45,545 nucleotides of DNA from positions 1 to 45,545 of the forward strand of contig JASJFT010000300.1 of assembly GCA_030770425.1 (NCBI GenBank), read 5' to 3'. The notes beneath the pieces are model-generated. The model was not told the origin of the DNA. It did not search any database and saw only the letters and a program-made list of their open reading frames with translations. The stretch comes from Darksidea phi. Lineage: Eukaryota; Ascomycota; Dothideomycetes; Pleosporales; Lentitheciaceae. Both the position numbers and the translations under genes were made by a program. Shown piece by piece: positions 24,400 through 36,082 of the stretch. Position 1 is the stretch's first letter. Every line of letters begins with the position of its first letter.

Positions 24400-27300
24400 C
24401 TATAATATAAAATAAGATATCTAGTATACTTTAAGATTATATAGATCTTATATATATAAAAGAAGTATAGACTCTATAAGAGAGTAAAGTAAAAAAATAA
24501 CTACTATCTAGTAAAAGACTATAATAAAAGGATTATCTAAGTAGTTATACTAGAAGTAGTATATAGATAGTAACGATTTAAAAATTAGTAATAAAAAGAA
24601 TATATACGAATTATACTAGAACTACTTCTACTATTAAATTATATTCTAGAAAGACTATAGTATAAATACTTAAAAAATAAATATCTAAAGTATATTTAGA
24701 CTAAGATTAATACGAAATATTAGCTAAAGAAGATAAGAATTTAGAAAACTAAAGAATAGAATTATATCTATATCTAAGAAACCTACTAAGGAAAAATAAT
24801 TATAATCTTAATTAATAGTAGAGCTATATAAAACTTTATTAGTAAGGACTTTATCTAATAAAGAAAGATTTCTTAATAGAAGAAATAATACCTAAGTATT
24901 ATATATACTATTAAAGGAGAATTCTTTAATAAACTTATAATATATAAAACTAAAGATAAGCTTAGCCTATATAACTAGAAGAAGAAAAATAAGATACTCG
25001 ATATTATTAAAATATTAGAGAACTAAGGTATAATCTTAGGGATACTATAGCTATAAAAAGCTAACTTTTATATTAAGTAGATAAACTAGTAAGTAATATT
25101 TTTATAAAGAGCTAATATAATTAAAGAAGAAGATTATAGTATTCTAGAACGTTATAAAGAATAGGAAGAATTATTCTAAAAGTTTAAGAAAAGTCTACCC
25201 TAGTACTAGCCCTAGGACTATATAATCCTACTTTAGAAAGAAAAGACTCTAGGATTTAGACTAATCTATAAATTAATAGAGAATAAAGAGACTATTATAG
25301 TAAAATATCTTAAAGAAAACCTTATAAAGAGATATATTTAATATTCGAATTTACTTATAGAATATCTAGTTCTCTTCGTATCTAAGAAGGGTAATATAGA
25401 ACTATAATTATATATTAATTACTAAATACTTAATAATATTACGATTAAGAACTAATACCCTTTATCTCTAATATTAGAAATATAGAACTAACTAAGAAAA
25501 GCTAAATAGTTTATATAACTAGATATCCGGAATATATACTACTAGATTAGAATTAAAAAAGATAAAGAATAGAAGATAGTCTTTAGAATAAAGAAAGGAC
25601 TATATAAGTATTAAGTAATATCTTTTAGACTTACTAATATACCTATAATATTCTAAGAATAGATTAATAATATTTTATAAAACTATCTTAACTAGTTTAT
25701 AATAATATACCTTAATAATATTCTAATCTATTCTAAAATAGAAAAAGAATATAAAGAATATATAAAAAAGATTCTATAAGTATTTAAGAAGATATAATTA
25801 TATCTTTATCTATAAAAATATAAATTCTATATATAAGAAATAGAGTTTCTAAGATTTATTATTAGATTAGAAGAAATTAAAGTAGATCTAAAATAAATCG
25901 AGAAAATTAAAGAATAGTCTATATTTAAAAAATTTAAGAAGCTATAATTATTCTTAGAATTCTATAACTTCTATTAAAAACTAATATTATAATAGAGTAT
26001 AATAACGGTACTACTTATATAACTTATAAGGAAAGATTAACCCTTTAAATAGAAGGAAGAGTACTAATAAGCTTTTAAAAAGATTAAAGAATAATTTATA
26101 AGAGAATCTATAATTAAGATATATAACTCTAAAGAACTCTTAATTATTAAAATAGATATATTAGACTATATAATAGGAGTAGTACTACTATAGAAAGATA
26201 ATAAAGATAATCTATAACTAGTATACTATTTCTTATAAAAGATATTACTAGTTAAACTTAACTATAATATCTATAATAAAGAGTTACTAGTAATTATTAA
26301 AGTTTTAAAGAAATAAAGATCTAATTTATAGAGATCTAAATACTCTATTATAATCTATATAGATTATAAGAATCTAATAGAATTCTTAATAAATAAATCT
26401 CTAATTAGAAGATAGATATAATAGGTATAAATTCTTATAACCTATAATATTAGAATCGTATATACTAAAGGATTAAAAAATAAATAAGTAGACGCGCTTA
26501 GTAGGAGACCTAATTATTAAGGAACGAAGAAGTCTAGTATAGTAATCCTTAAGCTATAGTTAGATAGAATAATTACTTATAACTACCCGAAGTTAGTAGA
26601 AATATAAGAAATAATACTTAAACTAAAAGAAAATAAATAGACTTAATAAATCTATATAGCTACTATAAAAGTAATAGATAAATAAAATAAAATTTAAGAA
26701 GTAATTTAAAAAAAAGATAGAATTATTTATATATTCTAAAAAGCCTATATTCCTAAGATAATATAAAAAGAATTTATTAAATAATACTATAAGGTACTAG
26801 TATATAAATACTAAGAAGTAGAAAAAACTCTTAAATAATTAATAAGAATATACTATTTTCTATATATAAGATAACTAGTTACCTAGATACTTTTAAAATA
26901 TATAGACTATTATTATAATAAATATACGAGGTATATACCCTATAGAATACTATAATTAATAGAAAATATAGAAGAATTATAGAAGATTATAACTATAGAC
27001 TTTATTACATAATTACTATATTCTAAGAAACTAATAATAGAAGTATTCTATAATACTATACTAATAGTAGTAGATAAGTTTATAAAATATACTTACTTTA
27101 TCCTATATATAAATAAGGAAAATATAGTAGAATAACTTATCTATATTTTACTAAGATACGTATTTAATAAATATAGAATACTAAATAAATAATTTTAAAT
27201 AAAGATATTAAGTTTATAATAAAGTTTTAGTAAACTCTTATAACTAAATTAAAAACTAAGTATAATATATTAACTATATACTATCTATAAATAGATAGAC

Positions 27301-28060
27301 TAATAGAATAAATAAACTAAATAGTAGAATAATACCTTAGATATTTTCTAAACTACTATTAGAATAATTAGATTATACTTTTATCTATAGTATAATTTAT
27401 ATATAATAGTTCGTAATATAATATAATAAAGATAATACCTTTCTTTATAAACTATAGAATTAAATTAAAAATATATAAAGAATCTAGATAACTTTAGTCT
27501 TATAGCTAGAATAAAGAAGAAATAATAAAAATTATTCTACGAATATACTAATAGCTTAAGAAAGATATAGAATTCTTTTAAAATAAAATAAGTAAGTACT
27601 ATAATAAAAAATAAAAGAAAGTACCTACTTTTAAAAAGGGAGAAAAGATATAGTTATTATAAAAAAATATTAAGAGTAAGTAACCTAATAGTAAATTAGA
27701 TTATACTAAGATCGGACCTTATAAGATTAAGAAATAAGTTTTACCTATAAACTACTAACTAAGACTACCTCTATAAATAAAAATCTATTCTATATTCTAT
27801 ATTAGCTTACTAGAAAAAGTATTATAGAATACTAAATTAATAGTATATAAAGTAGATATATACGAAGAAGATCTTAAAGAATAAAAAGTAAAAGAAATCC
27901 TAGATAAAGATATTAGAAATAGGAAAAACTATTATCTAATCTAATAGTAAGGAATAGATAAAAAAAGAAATCTATAGAAATAAATCTAAGAATCTAAAAA
28001 TAATCGTAATTATTCTAAGAAGCTTATAGAATACTAAAACTATAATTTTAAAAGAAACTT
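24400..28060 (+). pseudogene. Gypsy-B pol remnant (protease, RT, RNase H, integrase, chromodomain)
   Basis: Degenerate polyprotein with domains in Ty3 order. The protease active site at 24814-24828 reads N-S-R-A-I, a RIP form of D-S-G-A-T. Reverse transcriptase spans about 25300-25960; its catalytic box at 25708-25719 reads Y-L-N-N for Y-L-D-D. RNase H is at about 26090-26500 and keeps its first aspartate. Integrase has a zinc-binding region near 26790-26990, with His and Cys turned to Tyr, and a core to about 27450. A C-terminal chromodomain is at about 27865-27990. Protease through integrase zinc region share one frame; a one-base deletion near 27187 shifts the rest. TAA/TAG stops are frequent. 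Confidence 0.82.
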
Positions 28061-28771
28061 AAAGATAAGATAAGTTTACCTTATAATAAGTTAAGAAGAT
28101 TAGTAGTACCTCCGACGTAGTAAGAGATATTTAATAAATTAAGAAAAATAATATTATCTATAATATTATAAGTAATATTTAAAATAATTAGAAAGATCTT
28201 TAGATTCTTTTACTACCTTAATTATTAAAGCTCTATCTTCTCTTTATTTAGCTTAACTTTTAGTATCTAAAATTATACTACCGACTTCTTATAAAGGACT
28301 ATCCTCTACTTCTCTAAATAATATACTTATATTTAAGTCTCTACTAACTTATTAAGAAGCTTATTCTAAGTTTTTTAAATCTCCTCTAGCTACTATTAAA
28401 GTTTCTCTTCTATATAGTTAATAGATCTTATTAATAGTAATAACTTCTAATATATAAGTTTTACTACTTAATATAAATAAACCTTTTAATAATAAAATAC
28501 TAGATATATAATAAAAATCTTATATATTAATATAAATATACGTCTTATAATATCTACTATCTTTAAATAAGATAATATATAGTACTTTTAACTATAAATA
28601 ATAATTATAGGGAAATATTTTAGAACTATAATAAAGAATTTTATTAATAAGAGTAATACGTTCTTAAGTTTTATATAATATTATAATAGATAATAATAAC
28701 CTCTTAAGATAGAGTCCTAATACTAATATAGCCGAATACTAGAACCGAAATAACCTTTAAGTCGAAGGTTT
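28061..28771 (+). other. Gypsy-B 3' noncoding region
   Basis: About 700 bp between the end of pol and the purine tract. It has no recognisable domain and no second copy in the window to compare with. Composition is as RIP-mutated as the rest. I see no RNA gene or repeat in it. Confidence 0.5.
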
Positions 28772-28786
28772 AAAGAAAGGAGATAA
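28772..28786 (+). promoter_or_regulatory. Gypsy-B polypurine tract
   Basis: The purine run aaagaaaggaga, with only a few pyrimidines following it, ends at the 3' LTR start, the expected plus-strand primer. Confidence 0.7.
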
Positions 28787-29212
28787 TATTATAAACTAAA
28801 TATATATTATAAAATAGTAGTAAGAAGAGTTATCTAAGATTAAATCTATTACTAGCTCTAATATAAAATATAACGACTATAATTATAGTATAAATAATAA
28901 TTAGTATAAATAGCTTTACTAGGAAGTTATATAATAGATCTATATCTTAGTAAGAATAGATCTAAGAATTATATAATAGCTTAGTAGATCTATAGATATA
29001 GAGTTATAGATTTAAGAAAACTAAATTAATATATAATAACTATAAATCTTCTAGATAGTTTTTCTCTTCTTATAGTTAATTTAAATTTAGATTAATCTTA
29101 TATATTAATGTAATTAAACTATTACCTCTTTATTCTAATATCTTCTTTTCTATCTTAAGTATAAATCCTAAATAAGACTAAATAACCTATTAAATCTAAA
29201 CCTTATTTAATA
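28787..29212 (+). repeat. Gypsy-B 3' LTR
   Basis: 426 bp, uninterrupted, starting tattataaac and ending ttatttaata. It matches the split 5' LTR piece by piece with mainly C/T and G/A differences. A TG survives at 29109-29110. The right flank is atagg. Confidence 0.92.
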
Positions 29213-30152
29213 ATAGGTCTTATAGTAGGATAAGTAATATCTTATAATAATATTTAAATATAATAATACCTTACTTTTCTTAAATATAGTTCGCTCTTTA
29301 GGTTTAAAGATATAAAATTTTCTCTTTTATAGTAATTAGATAAGCGGGCGAACTACGCGACTATAGTCTTTTAGCTACTTATAGTAGTAATTATAAAAGT
29401 CTAAATAAGCTTATAGTCCTTTTAAAATTATAGATTCCTTCTAGTCTTTAATAATTACTATTTTATTAGGGTCTATATAGATTTCTTTAGTACTAATAAT
29501 AAAATTTAAGAACTTTATCTTAGTAATTATAAACTTACTCTTTTTAATATTAATTTATAATCTAGTCTTCTTAAGTTTATCTAGAATTTTACTTATATAT
29601 TTCTTATATTTAAAAGAGTCTTTTAAGTAGATTAAAATATTATTTATATAAATAATATAAATCTTATTAATTTTATTCTTAAGTACTTAATTAATATAGT
29701 ACTAAAAGGTAGAATATAATATTTATAATTTCTATATTATATTTTAAAAGTTATAAGATCTTTTATATTAGAGTCTAGTCTAATATAATAGAAGATTTAA
29801 TATATATCTAGCTTAATAAATACCTTTACTTTAGAGAGTTATATTAATATTTCTTTAATTAAGAGAATAGTTATAATATTCTTCTTTATAACTATATTAA
29901 GTTTTTAGTAGTTAATATAGAATCTCTATTTCTCTTCTAGTTTCTTAGTAAATAGAATAGATAAGACGAAGTTAATATTACTAGTTATAATAAAGTCCTT
30001 TTTTAGATACTCTTCTAAGTAAGCTTTTAATAGCTTTAGATATTTAAGAGATATATTATAAAATAGATTTATACTAAGCTTATTTATATTATTCTTAAGA
30101 ATAATTTTATAATTAATATTCTCTCTTTTAAAAAGTAGTTTATCTAAGTCGA
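29213..30152 (-). pseudogene. Gypsy-A3 reverse transcriptase segment
   Basis: Minus-strand piece of A3, collinear with A4 from about 42105 to 43066, covering most of reverse transcriptase. The palm block near 29800-29830 and the catalytic block near 29650 match the A4 motifs FTKLD and Y-I-N-N. Left of it is Gypsy-B; the sequence resumes at 16685. At 30152 identity with A1, A2 and A4 stops within a few bases after gtcga, so this is the broken 5' edge of A3. Confidence 0.85.
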
Positions 30153-30318
30153 CTCTAGGTAGAGAAGCGCCTACGGGTAAAGCGTACTAGAAAATCTCTT
30201 CGAATTAAGATTTAATTATCTAGAGATACCTTAGAATTCTTATAAAGAAAGAAGAAGTTTCGTATAAAACTAGAGGCCTAGTAAACCTCCTTCTAGTTCT
30301 TTATCGTTCTAATTATTA

Positions 30319-30388
30319 GGTACTTTAGTCTAATAGTAAGTTATCCTTATTCTACTAAAGGTTAAGGGTTCGATTTCCTTCCTAATTA
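30319..30388 (+). other. tRNA-like sequence (tRNA relic or SINE head)
   Basis: The sequence from 30326 fits an A box (tagtctaatagt, one RIP change from consensus). The stretch 30364-30380 forms a T arm: stem aaggg/tcctt around the loop ttcgatt, matching a B box. An anticodon arm with stem cctt/aagg sits between, with loop ttctact, which would put CTA in the anticodon place, obtainable from CTG by RIP. The acceptor arms (ggtactt and cctaatt) do not pair and transitions cannot explain that, so it is not a normal tRNA gene. A tRNA-derived SINE head or a decayed tRNA are the best guesses. Confidence 0.4.
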
Positions 30389-30435
30389 TATAGTATATTT
30401 AGATCGAAGAGGGTCTAATATACTTCTACCTCTAC

Positions 30436-30466
30436 TATTAGATACTAGTACTAGGAGTATCTAATA
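30436..30466. repeat. 10-bp-stem hairpin
   Basis: tattagatac (30436-30445) and gtatctaata (30457-30466) are exact reverse complements around an 11-nt loop. It has no T-run after it, so it does not look like a terminator. Confidence 0.5.
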
Positions 30467-30536
30467 CCTCTTTAAATCTAGTATAACTAGATCGCTTACG
30501 TACGATGTATACTCGTTTAGATTTAGATTTTAAAGA

Positions 30537-30787
30537 TATTAGTAGTTCTCTTTAGAATTTCTAACTAATCTAGTTTAAGTCTTATTTACTATATTTTACT
30601 ATAAGATATTATATACTACTAAGTATTACCTAATCTTTTAGTATTACCTCGTTTACTATATTTTATAATAAGATATCGTATATTAAGACGACTAGTACCT
30701 CGTACTTACTATATAGTCTACTTCTAATATAGGTTCTATAATATATTAATCTTATAATCGTATAATTTCTACCCTTATTAATCTATA
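30537..30787 (+). repeat. Copia-4 5' LTR
   Basis: 251 bp, tattagtagt to aatctata, collinear with the other Copia LTRs. Confidence 0.93.
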
Positions 30788-30799
30788 GGTTATAAGCCT
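30788..30799 (+). promoter_or_regulatory. Copia-4 primer-binding site (initiator tRNA-Met half-molecule)
   Basis: ggttataagcct directly follows the LTR. Changing one A back to G and the last T to C gives the exact complement of the initiator tRNA-Met anticodon-loop segment GGGCTCATAACC. Both are RIP-type changes. This is the clearest of the four copies. Confidence 0.7.
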
Positions 30800-30839
30800 T
30801 TTTATAAATTCGTATAGTATTAAGCTTTATATTAAACTA

Positions 30840-33800
30840 TTAGATTTATTATAAGAAGATAGATTAGCTTTTAATACTATCTCTTAAACTATATATAATC
30901 GTTCTAGTACTATTACTACTTAAGATCCTATACTCTTAGGTATAGTACCTTTACTATTTATACTAATTTACTATAATTTTATACTATAAAGTATAGTATA
31001 TTTATAATAAACTTTAGTTAAGCTATTTTAGTTAATTAGACTATATATACTCTAGATATTACCCTCTATATATATAGTAAGAACTAGAAGAACTAGAATA
31101 AATAACTTAATAACTATATTATAGAGTATTAGATAAAGAATATCCTTAATAATTTACTTACCTAGTCTACTTATAATCTAGATAACTTTATTAAAATAAA
31201 ACTTAATAAATCTATTATCCCTATACTATCTATAGTACTAATTATAGTTTCTAGCTTTCTAACTTCTATATATAAGTAAATTATAGCTTACTTTAATATA
31301 TTAAAGACTTAATATAAAGAATAGATATAATAGGTCTATAAGAATACCGAATAATATAATAAATATATTAGATTCTAAAATAAAATAATTACTAAATAAT
31401 AATTTAAATTAAAGAAGGTAGTCCGTAATTAGAACTTAAAGGATACTAAGTTATAAAGTATTATTTTTAAGAATATATATACTAACTATTATATATCTCT
31501 ATATATAAAAGATACTATATATAAGATATATAATATACTTAGCTTTAATAATAAAGGTATAAGCTTAGATAATATCTATAAAACTATTAAGATCCTTTAA
31601 AAAATCTTATTTAATTATTATTTATTAGTTTATAAATAGACTAGTATCTTTTAGAATATAGTTATAGATCTTAGTATAGTAAATATTATTATTATACTTT
31701 ATAATATTTTATATCCTAATAGTACTCTTATATACGACGAAGATTTAAATAATTTTCTCTTTAATATTATATACCTAACTAAGCTAGACTATATAGTATT
31801 AACTTAAATAAAGGACTAATATAACGATCTTCGTTATAATAGAAAATAGATAGTTAATAAACTTAAATAAGCTTTAATAGAATACGATAAATTATAGCTT
31901 ATAGATTCTATTAAGACTTTTATTATTAGGACTAAGAAAGAAAAAGAGGAATATATTAATAAATATTATATAAAGTATACTTCTACTTATACTATAGTTA
32001 ATAATATAAATATAACTAATAAAATAAATACTACTAAATTAACTAGTATATAGAAAAGTTAAAAGTATAACTTATACTTTTATTATAAGAAACCTTATTA
32101 TAAAGAATCTAATTACTACTTTAAGCTATACCCTAAGAAGAAAATAGAAATAGAGAAAAGAAAGAAGACTAAAGAGATAAAAGTTAATATTATAAAAATA
32201 ATAATAAATATAGTAAATATCTATATAATAATTAGTTATTTATTATTACTATAAGAGTAATCCTCTTCTAAAGTACTAGATATTCTATATAGTACTACCT
32301 TCTTTTATATAAATATCTTCTTATTAATACTTTAGTATACTACTTATAATTCGATTTATAAATATTATTATTATTATAATACTACTATTAATTAAAGTAT
32401 TTATAATAATAAATCTAAGTTTATTATCTAGTTAAATAAATCCGTATTTATAATTAAAGATATTAATAATATATTATAAGTCTAAGAACTTAGTACTATG
32501 TAATTTAATATTACTAAGAGTAATAGTATAGTTTAAATTATAGTCTTAAATAATATAGTCTTTAAAGAAGGCTTTATAATAAATATTATCTTATAAGCTT
32601 TCTTTAAATAGAAGGACTACTTTTATAATAGTAGTACTAATATACTTATAAAGTTTAATAACTCTAGGTTTATCTATCTATCTAAGATAGATAGAATTTC
32701 TAATTTCTTAATTATTTATAATAAAGAGGAGGTTATATATATTATTATATATACTATTCTTTATAGTAATTATTTCTCTTATACTACCTCTTATATAGTA
32801 CGCCCTTTATATAAGTAGTATATAATATTAAATTATTTAGACCTAGTAATACTAAAATATTTAATTAAAAAGGTTAATAATATAGAGATTTTTAATATAA
32901 AGCTATTTAACTATAAGTCTTATAGTATAATAAAATTATTATAAATCTTCTCTTATATACTATAAGAATACCTCTCTTATATTTTAGATAAGGTCTATAT
33001 TAATATTATAGGACCTATTATACCCGAAGAACGTAATAAAGAGTATTATTAGATATTTATTACTAATAGCTTTTCCTAATACTACTAAATATCTTACTTA
33101 GATTCTAGAATCTTACTTATTAAAGAACTAATTAAGTAATACGATATTTAAGAGATAGAAATTAGTCTTTATATTAATATTATTTACCTTAATAATACTA
33201 GAAAATTTATAAATAATTATCTTAAATAATATACTAAAAGTAAGGGTATTAAACTTAAGTATTCTTTACTATATAATATCTTAAGAAATAGTATTATAGA
33301 ATATACTAATAGTATTACTTCTATTAGTATATATATAATATATATTATTATTAGTATTCTTTAGAATTTATAATTATATATAGTATAATATTAAGTATAG
33401 AATTAAAACTTCCTATTAACTTTTAATATTTCTATTAAGAAAATATCTTATAAGATATATTAATTAGAAAATAATATTTCTAATTTAATACTAAATCTTA
33501 TCCTTATTTATACTTTTAGTTATATTAGTTATATTTATATACTTAAGATAAAGCGTATATATAACGAGAAACTAATACTATATAATTAAAAGGGCTATCT
33601 AGTTAGTATAATTATTAAGAATATATATAAGATATATATTCTTAAGATAAAAGATATTATTTATTTAGTTATAGTTTACTAGGATTTCTATAATTATAAT
33701 ATTAAAATTATTATATCTAGTTCTAATAAACTATCCTCCTCTACCTAACTTTCTAATATAGTTACTAATACTATTAAGTCTATAGATAATAACTAGTAGA

Positions 33801-35620
33801 AATAACTTTAAGAAGTAGTAGGATTATAACCCGATCTAGGGGGTAACTTTACTAATACTACTATATAAGAGGAGGACTAAGATAAGAATACTATTATATC
33901 TAATATATTATTAGAATAAGTCTTTAATAATCTCTTAAAGCTATATAGAGATAAACTAAATTATATACTAACGAACGAAAATAAGTATTATTATTTCTAC
34001 TTTATAATTCTAATATTTAAGTAGACTTTTATCTTTACTATTATAAAAGTACTAATAGGTATATTATTATTAAGTCTTCTACCTAAACTAAAGAACTATT
34101 ATAAATTTAAGTCGTACTTTTATAAAGATTAATTTTAGCTTATTATAAATAAAAAGTTCAATTCTCTTAAATAGAATAATATTTAGTAATCTATAATATC
34201 TACTAAACTAAATTAGTATAAAGTAATATCTAGTTAGTAGGTATATAAGTATAAAGATAATATTAATAGTAAACTTCTTAAATATAAAGTATACCTTATT
34301 ATCTATAGTAATTTTTAGATATAGTTAGAATATTTCTAATTTATCTACTTATATATTATATATATAATAACTCTATATACCCTCTTTATACTTATTACCC
34401 TTTAGAATCTAAAGTATAAATAAATCAATATTATTACTATCTATTTTAATATTTATTTAGATAATAAGTATATTATTCTTCTATAACTCCCCTTAAACAT
34501 TATAAATAGTAGTACTACTATTTAACTACTACGTAGAATTTATAGACTTAAAGAATCTATTTTACTATAATATCTTAATCTTAAAATCTTACTTCTAGAT
34601 CTTAGATATATATCTTTAGTCTTTAATTTATATATCTTTATTAATAAAAATACTTAAGATATTATTATTATATATATTAATAATCTTATTCTAACTATCT
34701 ATATTAAGAAGGATATAGCTACCCTTAAGGATATTATTTTTAAGTATTATAAGACCTAAGACCTTAGACTACTATTCTTCTACTTATATATTAAAATTAT
34801 TAAAGATAGAAATAAATATATACTCTTTATTTTAATAGACTTATATTTTAATAAACTTATTATAGACTATTATATAAATAATAAGCTATTTATAAAGATT
34901 CCTCTACCTTTAAAGTACCTTAAAGAGTATTTATAAAATATAGACGTCTTTTAAAATACTATTAAATAATACTAATTTCTTATTACTTATCTTTTATACT
35001 TTATAAGTATATACTACTATATAGTATAATATATATACTTTATAGTCTACTTTATAAGTAATTCTATCTTCTAGTAACTAAATTTACTATTATATATTAT
35101 TTATTATATTAAGGACTATCGTACTCTTAGAATTTAATATAATAGCTTTAATACGAATAGCTTAGCTATCTATTTAGATACTACTTACGTAGATAGTACT
35201 AATAATAGAAAATTATTATATAATTATACTTTTAAACTAGTTAATAGTCTTATCTTATATAAATTATTTAAATAATATATTATTATAACTTCCTCTACTA
35301 AAGCTAAGTTTATTATTATAATATATATAGTAAAGGAAGCTATCTAGCTATATAATCTTCTTACTTAATTTAATTATAAAGAAGATAATCTTAAGTCTAT
35401 AAGACTATATATTAATAATCTCTCTATAATTATACTAATTTATAGTAATAGTTATTATAAGTAATTAAAGTATATCGATATTTAGTATAAGTATATCTAA
35501 TAAGAGGTTAAGAATAGTAACTTAGACGTTATCTACCTCCCTAGGGTTAATATACTTACTAATAGTTTAACTAAATCCTATTACTTATCTTTATATAAGA
35601 ACTTTATTACTTAAATAAAT
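30840..35620 (+). pseudogene. Copia-4 gag-pol remnant
   Basis: Degenerate single polyprotein. Gag ends with a CCHC zinc knuckle at 32075-32125 whose Cys and His codons now read Tyr. The integrase zinc region is near 32890-32960 and its core start near 32990-33010 reads V-Y-I-N-I-I-G (catalytic Asp now Asn). Reverse transcriptase spans about 33950-34720, with the catalytic box at 34673-34687 reading Y-I-N-N-L. RNase H is at about 35190-35560 with the block T-S-S-T-K-A-K-F at 35288. Zinc knuckle, RT and RNase H are all in the same frame, so RIP and not indels killed it. Residual CA/TG sites are at 32499, 34159, 34426 and 34498. Confidence 0.85.
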
Positions 35621-35820
35621 ATAATTACTATTAATAATAGTTTTATACTATAAATTATAGTATAATTACTTCTAAATTAAACTACTTTATAATACTCTTA
35701 TATTATTTTATAGTATTTTTACTATAAAATTATACTCTAATAAAAAGTATATTTTCTTCTTATTAAACTTAATTATATATTCTTTAGTAAGTATTAACGA
35801 AATTCTCTTCTTTATAAGTC

Positions 35821-35831
35821 TTAGGGGGGTA
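35821..35831 (+). promoter_or_regulatory. Copia-4 polypurine tract
   Basis: ttaggggggta, six G, directly before the 3' LTR; the plus-strand primer site conserved in Copia-2 and Copia-3. Confidence 0.8.
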
Positions 35832-36082
35832 TATTAGTAGTCCTCTTTAAAATTTCTATCTAATCTAGTTTAAGTCTTATTTTACTATAATTTACTATAA
35901 GATATTATATACTACTAAGTATTATCTAATTCTTTAGTATTACTCTATTTACTATATTTTATAGTAAGATATATTATATTAAGATAACTAGTACCTTATA
36001 CTTAGTATATAGTCTACTTTTAATATAAATTCTATAATATACTAATCTTATAATTATATAACCTCGTTTTTACTAATTTATA
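35832..36082 (+). repeat. Copia-4 3' LTR
   Basis: 251 bp, tattagtagt to aatttata. It is followed by aaata and Gypsy-A2 sequence, the flank that belongs to the Copia-1 insertion site. Confidence 0.93.

Larger units (their letters stand above)
16686..29212 (+). mobile_element. Gypsy-B, full-length Ty3-type chromovirus with Copia-3 nested in its 5' LTR
   Basis: A complete plus-strand element. The 5' LTR is split (16686-16866 and 22428-22672, after removing Copia-3 and its duplicated target), the internal region is 22673-28786, and the 3' LTR is 28787-29212. Both LTRs are 426 bp. Without Copia-3 the element is about 6966 bp. Flanks ataga (16681-16685) and atagg (29213-29217) look like a 5-bp target duplication with one RIP-type change. 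Order: gag, protease, reverse transcriptase, RNase H, integrase, C-terminal chromodomain. It is a different family from Gypsy-A, sharing neither LTR nor internal sequence. Confidence 0.93.
8143..30152 (-). mobile_element. Gypsy-A copy A3, interrupted by Copia-2 and Gypsy-B, 5' end missing
   Basis: Minus-strand Gypsy-A whose own sequence is in three pieces: 8143-10683 (3' LTR, 3' noncoding, chromodomain and integrase), 16264-16685 (RNase H region) and 29213-30152 (reverse transcriptase). Copia-2 splits it at 10683/16264 with target duplication agtcc, and Gypsy-B splits it at 16685/29213 with target ataga/atagg. Joined, the pieces match A4 collinearly from about 42105 past the window end. A3 entered Copia-1 at ctaga (8138-8142). 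At 30152 the match to A1, A2 and A4 ends abruptly, so about 3.9 kb of its 5' part, with the 5' LTR and second target copy, is lost. Confidence 0.9.
30153..30536. other. 384-bp segment not assigned to any element
   Basis: The only stretch of the window not explained by the three retrotransposon families. Its G+C is visibly higher than its surroundings (about a third in the lines I counted) and it has several CG sites, yet it too has no CA and only one TG (30506). It joins the broken end of A3 on the left and the intact 5' LTR of Copia-4 on the right. It contains a tRNA-like stretch (30319-30388) and a hairpin (30436-30466). It may be a RIP-mutated single-copy flank, a SINE-like repeat, or part of another element. 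Confidence 0.6.
30537..36082 (+). mobile_element. Copia-4, full-length Ty1-type retrotransposon, mismatched flanks
   Basis: A complete plus-strand Copia of 5546 bp with 251-bp LTRs (30537-30787 and 35832-36082), primer site and purine tract. Unlike Copia-2 and Copia-3 it lacks a target duplication: the left flank is aaaga (30532-30536), the right flank aaata (36083-36087), a difference RIP cannot make. The right flank pairs with aaata at 5566-5570 before Copia-1. The simplest reading is a recombinant, its 5' side from a Copia copy elsewhere and its 3' side the lost end of Copia-1. Confidence 0.93.

Noticed and set aside
30319..30388. Functional tRNA gene
   Set aside because: A and B boxes and two arms are present, but the acceptor ends do not pair and the D arm is weak. 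RIP-type changes cannot restore the acceptor stem.
30436..30466. Transcription terminator hairpin
   Set aside because: Bacterial-type terminators are not expected in this DNA and there is no T-run after the stem.
30537..36082. Copia-4 as an active element because the frame is conserved
   Set aside because: The frame is kept over long distances, but stop codons are many and the catalytic residues of integrase, RT and the zinc knuckle are changed.
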